Source: Gammaproteobacteria bacterium (GTDB lineage: Bacteria; Pseudomonadota; Gammaproteobacteria; SZUA-140). From it: DNA of 64,000 nt. Position numbers and translations under genes: made by a program. Each line of letters begins with the position of its first letter. Position 1 is the stretch's first letter. Under the pieces are notes generated by a model. It saw nothing but the letters and a program-made list of their open reading frames with translations. It searched no databases and was not told the origin of the DNA. Where the stretch lies: contig JADJWH010000007.1 of assembly GCA_016716465.1 (NCBI GenBank), forward strand, positions 162,431 through 226,430, given 5' to 3'. Below are positions 1 to 9,200 of this stretch, piece by piece.

Positions 1-1690
1 CAGTCAGGTCATCACACTCAACTACCGCGCGGCATCGCCCGGCCAGACCCTGACCGTCAGCTACGTTTTGAACACGCTCTACCAGGCCAATCTCCAAAGC
101 TGGATAACCCTCGAGTCGGCGGCACTGCGTGTTGCCGGGGATGATCGCCCGCCGATGCTTGAGCCGATCGGAAATCGAACCTTGCAGGAAGGCGAACTGC
201 TGAGTCTGGCCGTGGTCGCAGTGGATTCCGATGGTCCGGCCCCGCTGAGCCTGAGCCAGACCAATACGCTGCCCGGCAGCCCGAACATCCTGACCGACAA
301 TGGCAACGGCAGCGGCACGCTGAACTGGACGCCGGCCGCGGGCTCCGCGGCCGGCAGCCCCTATTCGGTCACCGTCACGGCCACCGACGGCGCCGGGACC
401 TCCTCGAGCACCAGCTTCACCGTGACCGTTCTCCCGGTCAGCTCGCACACGCCTTACGGCGGGAGCGCGTGGCCGATCCCGGGGATCATCGAGGCGGAGA
501 ACTACGACCTGGGCGGCTCAGGCGTGGGCTATTTCGACACCACGGCGGGCAACGCCGGCAATCTCTACCGCAGCGACGGCGTCGACATCTGGGTCGCCTC
601 CGACGTGGATGGCGCCTACATGGTGGGCCAGACCAGCGCCGGCGAGTGGCTGGACTACACAGTCAACGTGGCAGCCGCCGGCAGCTACACGCTCAATCTG
701 CGGGTGGCGACGGCGGTGAACAACAAACGGCTGCGTATCCTGATGAACGGCGCCGACATCACCGGCTCGATCGCGGTGCCCAATACCGGCGGCTGGACCG
801 CCTGGACCACCCTCAGCCGGACGGTGACGCTCAATGCCGGCCAGCAGACCCTGCGCCTGCAGGTCGACAGCGGCAGCTTCAACGTCAACTGGATCGGTTT
901 CACCTCCGGTTTCTCCAATGCCGCGCCCACCCTGAGCCCAATCGGCAATCAGACGGTGAATGAAGGGCAATTACTTGTCGTGCCGGTCTCGGCCACTGAC
1001 GCCGACGGTCCAGCCCCGCTGAGCCTGAGCCAGACCAGTACGCTGCCCGGCAGCCCGAACATCCTGACCGACAATGGCAACGGCAGCGGCACGCTGAACT
1101 GGACGCCGGCCGCGGGCTCCGCGGCCGGCAGCCCCTATTCGGTCACCGTCACGGCCACCGACGGCGCCGGGACCTCCTCGAGCACCAGCTTCACCGTGAC
1201 CGTTCTCCCGGTCAGCTCGCACACGCCTTACGGCGGGAGCGCGTGGCCGATCCCGGGGATCATCGAGGCGGAGAACTACGACCTGGGCGGCTCAGGCGTG
1301 GGCTATTTCGACACCACGGCGGGCAACGCCGGCAATCTCTACCGCAGCGACGGCGTCGACATCTGGGTCGCCTCCGACGTGGATGGCGCCTACATGGTGG
1401 GCCAGACCAGCGCCGGCGAGTGGCTGGACTACACAGTCAACGTGGCAGCCGCCGGCAGCTACACGCTCAATCTGCGGGTGGCGACGGCGGTGAACAACAA
1501 ACGGCTGCGTATCCTGATGAACGGCGCCGACATCACCGGCTCGATCGCGGTGCCCAATACCGGCGGCTGGACCGCCTGGACCACCCTCAGCCGGACGGTG
1601 ACGCTCAATGCCGGCCAGCAGACCCTGCGCCTGCAGGTCGACAGCGGCAGCTTCAACGTCAACTGGATCGGTTTTTCGGGCATTAACTAG
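1..1690 (+). CDS. CBM6/Ig-like repeat exported protein, 5' end outside the window
   Basis: The reading frame is open from base 2 with no credible start, so this is the C-terminal part of a longer protein. About 40 residues of an unassigned domain are followed by two copies of a unit made of a putative Ig-like domain (SDGPAPLSLSQT, GTLNWTP, YSVTVTATDGAG) and a CBM6-type beta-sandwich (PGIIEAENYDLGG, GEWLDYTVNV, NTGGWTAW, LRLQVD). The protein ends directly after the second CBM6 at a TAG stop. CBM6 modules bind polysaccharides. No catalytic domain is visible in the part seen, and one may lie upstream. The same modules recur in the sulfatase gene at 3239-10369 and in two other proteins of the window, so a role in binding the polysaccharide of this locus is inferred. 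The listed TTG at 68 is only an internal codon. Confidence 0.85.
   Translation, partial: SQVITLNYRAASPGQTLTVSYVLNTLYQANLQSWITLESAALRVAGDDRPPMLEPIGNRTLQEGELLSLAVVAVDSDGPAPLSLSQTNTLPGSPNILTDNGNGSGTLNWTPAAGSAAGSPYSVTVTATDGAGTSSSTSFTVTVLPVSSHTPYGGSAWPIPGIIEAENYDLGGSGVGYFDTTAGNAGNLYRSDGVDIWVASDVDGAYMVGQTSAGEWLDYTVNVAAAGSYTLNLRVATAVNNKRLRILMNGADITGSIAVPNTGGWTAWTTLSRTVTLNAGQQTLRLQVDSGSFNVNWIGFTSGFSNAAPTLSPIGNQTVNEGQLLVVPVSATDADGPAPLSLSQTSTLPGSPNILTDNGNGSGTLNWTPAAGSAAGSPYSVTVTATDGAGTSSSTSFTVTVLPVSSHTPYGGSAWPIPGIIEAENYDLGGSGVGYFDTTAGNAGNLYRSDGVDIWVASDVDGAYMVGQTSAGEWLDYTVNVAAAGSYTLNLRVATAVNNKRLRILMNGADITGSIAVPNTGGWTAWTTLSRTVTLNAGQQTLRLQVDSGSFNVNWIGFSGIN
243..1672. repeat. Near-perfect tandem duplication with 774-bp period
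   Basis: Bases 243-898 and 1017-1672 agree almost completely by eye. I found one substitution (caat against cagt near 274 and 1048) before the copies diverge at the ends. Each copy encodes one Ig-like domain plus one CBM6. Third codon positions are identical too, so the duplication is recent or is kept uniform by gene conversion. Confidence 0.85.
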
Positions 1691-1843
1691 CTCAACTGGA
1701 TTCAAATCCCCGGAATTTTGCCCGATACTCTCTGCATAGACACAGCCTCAAGAGCGCGTCAATTCCGTGGACAGCACCGGGTTTGGGTCGCGATAGCTTC
1801 GTTGGGGCAGGATCATTTTCGATAATTTAGCGGGACAATCGTG

Positions 1844-2785
1844 ATGTCGACCAATGAGCAGCGGCTGATCTTTCTGGGCGGGGCCCCCCGGTCGGGAACA
1901 ACCTTGTTACAGAACATCCTCGATATGCATCCGGATATCCTGGGTGGTCCGGAGTTTCTGCATTTGCCGGATATCCTGCAACTTCGCGGCAAGCTGCGCG
2001 ACTCCGTTGCCCGCGGATGGATCGATCTGATCTGCTCAGCGGAGGAGGTCGATGAACGCATGCGTAATCTCATTGGCGGATTTCTGTTGACCTTCGCCGA
2101 CAGGCACGGCGCCAAATTGCTCAGCGAGAAGACACCCGAGAATGTCCTGGTCTTTCCCAAATTGGTGGAGTTGTTTCCGGGTTCGAAGTTCATTCACATC
2201 GTGCGCGATCCACGCGCAACCGTGGCTTCTTTGCTGGAAGTTGGGAAAAAGGCCCGGCGTAAAGGTGAAACCCCGGCGTTGTTCACACGTGACGCACAGT
2301 CCGCGATCAGGCATGTGCGACGCTGCCTGGATTCCGGCTTTTCGGCCTCCCGTACCGCGCCGGACAAGGTGTATACGCTGGTTTATGAACGATTGATCCG
2401 GGACCCGGAGGCCGAGGGACGCCAGATCTGCGGTTTCCTCGGTGTGTCATGGGCGCCGGAGATGTTACGGCCCGGCGAGAAGCGCCACATGGGTGAGAGC
2501 GCCATTACCGTCAACTCAAAAGAGATCTGGTATGACGCCAAAACGTACAACTCCAATCCTCAACCGGACAGCCTGGAGAAATGGCGCGAAACGCTGGCGG
2601 CGCACGAAAAGCTGATGATTGCGCGCGCGTTCTCCGATTCAGAGGATTTGAGCCGGCTGGGGTACGATTTCACGCTCAGCGATATGGGGACGATGGATCG
2701 CGCGCGCGGCGCCGTGGTAACGTGGCTGCGGGGGCTCCGTCGCCGGCTCGGCGGCGGGCTGCGCCGGCTTGCCGGAGATAAATGA
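1844..2785 (+). CDS. PAPS-dependent sulfotransferase family protein
   Basis: A 313-residue protein of the bacterial Sulfotransfer_3 type, which moves sulfate from PAPS to a carbohydrate or other acceptor in the cytoplasm. The 5'-phosphosulfate loop is at the N-terminus (FLGGAPRSGTTLLQNIL) and the 3'-phosphate-binding segment follows near residue 118 (HIVRDPRATVASLL). The C-terminus is a basic, Arg/Gly-rich tail (GLRRRLGGGLRR) that could hold the enzyme at the membrane or at an anionic polymer. GTG at 1841 is directly followed by ATG at 1844, and either could be used. It converges on the small exported protein at 2794-3201. Four more sulfotransferases lie in the window, so the acceptor is most likely a sugar of the locus polysaccharide (inference). 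Confidence 0.88.
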   Translation: MSTNEQRLIFLGGAPRSGTTLLQNILDMHPDILGGPEFLHLPDILQLRGKLRDSVARGWIDLICSAEEVDERMRNLIGGFLLTFADRHGAKLLSEKTPENVLVFPKLVELFPGSKFIHIVRDPRATVASLLEVGKKARRKGETPALFTRDAQSAIRHVRRCLDSGFSASRTAPDKVYTLVYERLIRDPEAEGRQICGFLGVSWAPEMLRPGEKRHMGESAITVNSKEIWYDAKTYNSNPQPDSLEKWRETLAAHEKLMIARAFSDSEDLSRLGYDFTLSDMGTMDRARGAVVTWLRGLRRRLGGGLRRLAGDK

Positions 2786-2793
2786 GCGATGTT

Positions 2794-3201
2794 TCAGTAT
2801 TCCGCGTCGATCCCGTATCCACGGCCATCAGTAGGTGCCACGAGGAAGCGGACGTGCATCATTCCACCGTCCTGCAGATGGATCTCGGCATCGACCTCGA
2901 CCTTACCTTCGGTGGTCTCTCTTGCATCCGAGATGCTGAACGTCGCGCCTGCGTAGGAATTCAACAATACCTGGCCATAGCCCGGACTTTCCAGCAGGGA
3001 CTGACGTTCCTTGCGGAAGTCGGGCGTGATGAACTTGCTCAACTCGGCCGTATTTCCGCTGATCAGGCCGGCCATGTATCCCTCGACCGTTGCGCGCGCC
3101 ATGGATTCGGCGGTCGTCATGGGCGCGGCGCCCAGCGCGGGGTGCGCGGTGAAGACCAGGAGTGCCAGGACGGTTGCCGTAAATGGGTGCATCGATCTCA
3201 T
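2794..3201 (-). CDS. Small exported protein, NTF2/SnoaL-like
   Basis: 135 residues with a clear Sec signal peptide (basic start, hydrophobic core VLALLVFTAHPALG, cleavage near ALG-AAP). The mature part begins with a helix (ARATVEGYMAGLISGN) and continues with alternating strands (AEIHLQDGGMMHVRFLV), the pattern of NTF2/SnoaL-like or DUF4864-like folds. I see no catalytic motif. It lies 37 bases downstream of the giant sulfatase gene on the same strand and may be cotranscribed with it. A partner or stability role for the sulfatase is a guess. The fold assignment is tentative. Confidence 0.6.
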   Translation of the reverse strand: MRSMHPFTATVLALLVFTAHPALGAAPMTTAESMARATVEGYMAGLISGNTAELSKFITPDFRKERQSLLESPGYGQVLLNSYAGATFSISDARETTEGKVEVDAEIHLQDGGMMHVRFLVAPTDGRGYGIDAEY

Positions 3202-3238
3202 GGCTCGTGTGCTCTATGGGTTGAATATCGTCCGGATC

Positions 3239-6200
3239 TCAATTCTTGACCACGATCGCAATGTAATTTGCCGCGGCACCGGTCGCCGCGGCGTTGGCGC
3301 CTCCTAGGAGGATGGTCCCCGACGCATTGTCCTTGCGATAGAGCTTCATCTGCGGCGTGGACGGGTTGCTGGTGTAGATCCGCAATCCGGAATCCACGAA
3401 TCCGGAGGATAGCCAGGAGGGCAGCGTGGCGGCATTGGCATCATACGCCACGTACAGCGTCGCGGGCGCCGGAATGTTGAACGACAGGTAATCGCTGTTG
3501 GCGGCGTTCTTGTCCAGATTGCCGGTCAGTATCCAGCGCCCATGCGCGAGCGCCGCCGGAATCGGGCTGTTGATCGTGTAGGTTTGATCGACATAGTACG
3601 GATCGCCGGGCTCCATCAGGTTTTCTTTGTAGGGAAGCGGGCTTGCGCACGAGCCGCCCTGGGACAAGCGCAGGCACAGGGCGCTGGCGACGAATGGCGG
3701 CGTCGAGTTTCCGGTCAGCGCGTTGGCGATCAGGCGCGCCATGACCTCGTAGCCGAGCGCGTTCGGATGAAGGTTGGTGGCGTACAGGTAGAATTTGTTC
3801 TCGCTGCCGAGGAAATAATCGTACAGATTCGCCCCCAATTGTCGGTCCGTGAGCTCATTGGCGATCACGGCATTGTATCCGTCACGAATCAGCAGATTGC
3901 GTGCATGATTCGCCGGATCCGCATAGGGCGCCTGGAATGGATCGCCGAACCGGGGCGGCGCCCGGTTGACGACGACGGTTTTTCCCGCGGCGGTGAGCTG
4001 GTTGATAGTTGCCTGCAGATTACCCTTGAAGGTGCCGTTGCACTGGCTGCCGTTGCAGCCGAGGCCACTCGGTGTGAAGAGCGTTCCATTGGCGTCGTTG
4101 ACGCCGATGGTTACGATGAATCTGTTGGAATCCGGATAGCCCTCGAGCACCGAGGCGAGCCTGTCGTTCAGCAAGTTGGCCGACGTGTCGCCGGGGACGC
4201 CGGCGTTGTTCACGAGCGACGGATAGGGTTGTTGCGAGTTGAGCAAATCGGTCAGGGCGGCTTCATAACCCTGTGAGGAGATCACCCAGCCGCCCTGCGA
4301 AATACCGTCGCTGGAAGTGCTGTCGTCCAGCCCGTTGGTGATACTGTCGCCGAACGCCACATGGTTATCGCCACCGGAGCTTATGGAGGTATTGGTGTCG
4401 CTGTCCAGCTGGACATTGAACTGATCGCGCAATACCGCGCTCAATTGATAGACCCCCTGGGCCGGCGCGGTGCAGGAGGCGGTGAACAGGCCGGCATGTC
4501 CCGTCTCGCTCGCGACGGTACAGGAGTTGAGCAGGCTGTTCAGCTGGAATTCGACCGTGGCTCCGGCGGGCTTGTTCATCACGACGGCGCCCACGTCGAA
4601 CGTGGTGCCCGGAGAGACCGAGTAGGACACGGGCGCGGATATCGCGACGGCCGGAACCGTATCATTGTCCTGGATGTAAACATCGTCGAAGGCGCACTGG
4701 TCGCGGCAGTAGAGTCCCACGGTGCCGCTGCTCAGGCTCGTGTCGTAAGCCCCGAACAGTTTCTCGCCGTTGACGCTGGCGATGACGACCGGTCCCTGGG
4801 CCTTCATGGTGACGTTCAGGGGCGTGCCGGTCAGATAGCCCCTGGCGTTTTTGGCCAGGGTATGGAAGGTGCCTCCGGCGCGGGTTTCGAGCCGTGCGAA
4901 GCCGTTCGCCGCGCTGTACGAGAGACGCGTATAGCTGTTGTCGTTGGGGTTGACGCGGATCATGACACCGATGTCCTGTCCCGAGGCCGCCGTCGGTAGA
5001 GCTTTGACGCTGAATGTGTAGTCGCCGAGCGTTATCCCTGGGACCAGATAGGAATAGGTGCCGCGATGGTATCCGCCCTGCAGGGCGCTTCCATTGAAGC
5101 CGACGAAGTTGTTCTGGCGGTATTCGCCGGCGGTCACGCCCCAATTCGGGTCTTGTCCGGAGTCATTGACGACCTGCCAGTTGGTGGCGAAGCCGCTGGA
5201 GAAATCCTCGGAGTAGGGAAGCGGCAACGCTCCGGCCGCCGTGAAGCTGATCCAGTTGACGTTGAAGCTGCCGTTGTCGATCTGGAGGCGCATCACCTTC
5301 TGGCCCGCGCTGCCGATGTTGACCGGGATGCTGACGGTCTGCCAGGTGATCCAGCCGCCGGTATTCGGAATGGCGATCGGTCCGGCGATATCGTTGCCAT
5401 TCATCAGTACGCGCGCCTGTTTGCCATTGGCCGCGGTCGCCACCCGCAGGTTCAACATGTAGGAGCCGGCGCTTTGCACCTCGACCGTGTATTCCAGCCA
5501 CTCACCCGCCTTGGTCGAGCCCACCATATAGGCGCCGCTGACATCGGAAGCATTCCAGATGTCGACGTTGTCGCTCCGGTACAGATTGCCGTCGTTGCCG
5601 ACGGTGGCATCCTGGTAAGCGATACCGGGCCCACCGAGGTCGTAGTTCTCCGCCTCTATGACCCCGGGGATCGGCCAGGGCGTGCCGCCATAGGGGGGCT
5701 GCGTGCTGGAAATGACTGTGACCTTGAAGCTCGCGCTGGAGAAGGCGCCGTCGCCATCGGTGGCCGTGACGGTGACCGAGTAGGGACTGCCGGCGGCCGC
5801 GCCCGTGGACGGCGTCCAGTTCAGCGTGCCGGTACCGTTGCCGTTGTCGGTCAGGATGAAGGGGTTGCCGGGCAGGGTGTTGGTCTGGCTCAGGGTCAGG
5901 GGCGCCGGGCCGTCGGTGTCGGAGGCCGAGACCGGCACGACGAGCGGCTGGCCTTCAGTTACGACCTGATTTCCGATGGGACTCAGGGTCGGTGGCAGGT
6001 TGTCGGTCACCGTGACTGTGAAGATCATGCTGGAGAAATGGCCGGCGCCGTCGGTGGCGGTAACGGTGATTGAATAGGGACTCCCGGCGGAGGAGCCAGC
6101 GGGAGGCGTCCAGTCGATGAACCCGTTGCCGCTGCCATAGTCCGTCAGGATGTTCGGGTTGCCGGGCAGGGTGTTGGTCTGGCTCAGGGTCAGGGGCGCC

Positions 6201-9200
6201 GGGCCATCCGTATCAGACGCGGTGACCACCAGGCCCAGCGACTGCCCCTCAGAGATCGCCTGGTTGCCGATCGGACTCAGTACGGGCGCCTGATTCCCAG
6301 CGACCGAAATGGTGAAGCTGGTGCTCGAGGAGGCCCCGGCACCATCGGTGGCCGTGACGGTAACGGAATAAGGGCTGCCGGAGGAGTCCCCTGTTGCGGG
6401 CGTCCAGTTCAGCGTGCCGGTGCCGTTGCCGTTGTCGGTCAGGATATTCGGACTGCCGGGCAGGGTGTTGGTCTGGCTCAGGGTCAGGGGCGCCGGGCCG
6501 TCGGTGTCGGAGGCCGAGACCGGCACGACGAGCGGCTGGCCCTCGGTCACGGTCTGATTGCCGATCGGATTCAGGGTCGGTGGGGCATTGGAGGACCCGT
6601 CCGAGGTGAAACTGATCCAGTTGACGTTGAAGCTGCCGTTGTCGACCTGCAGGCGCAGGGTCTGCTGTCCGGCATTGAGCGTCACCGTCTTGCTGATCGT
6701 CTGCCAGGTGGTCCAGCCCCCGGTGTTGGGCACCGTGATCGGACCGGTGATGTCGGCCCCGTTCATCAGAAAGCGCAGCCGCTTGCCGTTCGCCGCCGTC
6801 GCTACCCGCAGATTGAGCGTGTAGCTCCCGGCGGCCGCCACGTTGACCGTGTATCGCATCCATTCGCCTGTGCTGGTCTGGCCCACCATATAGGTGCCAC
6901 CGGTGTCACCGGAATTCCAGATGTCGATATCGTCGCTGCGGTACAGGTTGCCGGCATTGCCCGCTGTGGTATCGAAATAGCCCACGTCCGAGCCGCCCAG
7001 ATCGTAGTTCTCCGCCTCGATGAGGCCAGGGATCGGCCAGGGGAATCCGCCGTAGGGCGCCTGTCCGTTGGTTTGTATGGTGAACGTCCGACTGATGACG
7101 GCGCTGTTGTTGTATCCGGTCCGTATCGCGATGGCCTTGACTGTGGTGGTAGCCGTCAAGGTGAATGGCGCCGTGTACAGCGTGGAGGTGGCGTTCGGCG
7201 TACTGCCATCCGTGGTGTAATGGATCGCTGCCCCCGGCGTGGTGCTGGAGAGTTGCACATCGACCGAGTTCTGGAACGTGCCTCCGTCCGGCACGAAGGC
7301 GGGTTCCGCGACGGCCGGCGCGCCGGCCTGCGAGTCGAACACCAGGTAGGCGACCTGCTCGGCTGAGAGATGCGAGCGTTCCACATCCAACTTCTGGTCT
7401 TCGTCGATCGCCACGGCGAGCTGGCTGGGCGAGACGGCGCCGGGTCCGTACTGTACCACCCAGCCGCCGTTGGTCCCTTTCATCCCGGCCTGGCTGACGA
7501 TGGCTATCTCAGGCTGGGTCAGGCCGCTGATCGGGATATTGAATGGCGGGCTGTCCTCGATCCCCTGCGCCACGGCGGAACTGAGTCCGGCCAGCGCCGT
7601 ATCTCCATCGAGCGTGCTGATTCCCGCGTTCATGACCACATAGCCGAGCGTTTCCGCGCTGCGGGTCTTGTCGGGGTCTTCGCCGACGTGTTTGCCTATA
7701 TAGAGGGTGTTGGTGTTGGGTGGATTCTGCGCCGAGCTGCCACGGCTCCAGAAGGTGGAGAAGTCGGCATCGTTATACGACATGACCTGTCCCAGCACGA
7801 CCGGTTGGGCGTACGAATTGGCGTAGGGCCGTTGCGTACCCACCCAGCTCGACGCATTGTCCGTCCGGTTTGTCCTCAGGCGCAGCGCCTCCAGGTCCAC
7901 GCCGTGATGGGCCTGGTTATACACTCCCGCTTCGACCACCAGGTACTGGACGGTGGCCGGCGTGATCGCCGTGCCCGAGTTGTCGGCCCGCTCCAGCCGG
8001 ATGTCGAAGCTGGCATGATCGACGGTGAGGTCATCGGCGTTGCGGATCCGGGTGACCACCGGTGGCATGGCGGCATCGGGATATTGCACACTGGTCAGTA
8101 CGATTGGCGCGCGATAGGGATGACTCAGATTGATCGTGCGCCAGGCGCCGTCGACGTTGTTGAGTACCCCGCGCTCCAGGTCCAGCGGAGGCTGCCACGG
8201 CACCAGACTTTCTTCCGCCTTGTAACCATTCAGTACCGCCATCAGTTCGGTGACCTTGGTCGGGTTGGAAGCGGCGAGATTCTGCGTCTCGTAGGGGTCA
8301 CTGGCAAGGTTGTACAGTTCGAAGGTGCCGCCGGGCGCGTTCTGCACCAGTTTCCAGTCCTGTCTCCGCACCGCATAATGCGTCTTCCAGAGCGTGTCGG
8401 TGAAGGTGGAGCGGTTCTCGAAGAAAAGATCACGCGCGGGATACTGCGGGCTTTGTCCAAGCAATGTCGGCAGTATGGATCTGCCCTCGATCGGATGTTG
8501 GATGGTAACGCCCGCGGCCTCGGCGATCGTTGCGTAGAGGTCCATGGTCAAGGCGATTTCCGCGCTTTGGGTGCCGGGCTGGATCCTGCCTGGCCACACC
8601 GCTGCCATGGGTACGCGGAGGCCGCCCTCGTAGAAATCGAGTTTTCCACCCCGATACGGGCCATTATTGGCGTTATGCAGCAGGTACCCGCCGTTGTCGG
8701 ACGTATAAATAATGAGCGTATTGTCGTAGATGCCGTTGTCTTTCAACTCCTGCACGACTTGACCGATGCTGTCGTCGAGGTGTTCGATGAGCGCGACAAG
8801 CTTCGCCCGCTCGGGGTCAATGCCGGGTTCACGCGCCAGTACCTGATTCAGATAGGATTGCGGCGGCTGCACCGGGTCGTGAGGCGCACTGAAGGCCAGA
8901 TACATCATGAACGGCTGGGATGAGCCCGCTCGTTCCTGGATGTAGTCCTTCGCCCATTGAGTCAGCAGGTCGGTCGTATGGATGCCCTGCAGTGACGCCG
9001 GATCGAGCACCGTGTCATTGAGCATCAGCAGGTTGTCGCCCGGCCATCCATAGCTGGATCCGTCATGTGTGTAATAATCGCCCGCGGCCCCGATGAATCC
9101 GTGAAAATGGTCGAAACCCCGGTGCGTCGGCAGGTTGTGCGGATCCCCACCCAGGTAGTCACCCAGGTGCCATTTACCAATCAGACCGGTGGTATAGCCG

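Noticed and set aside
469..1686. Two plus-strand frames (469-963 and 1243-1686) within the CBM6 repeats
   Set aside because: They are the same off-frame reading of the duplicated unit, giving Arg-rich nonsense. The in-frame CBM6 reading is clearly the real one.
7370..8923. A 517-codon open frame opposite the sulfatase
   Set aside because: A shadow of the sulfatase coding frame. The sense strand has full catalytic motifs, and the antisense product has no recognisable feature.
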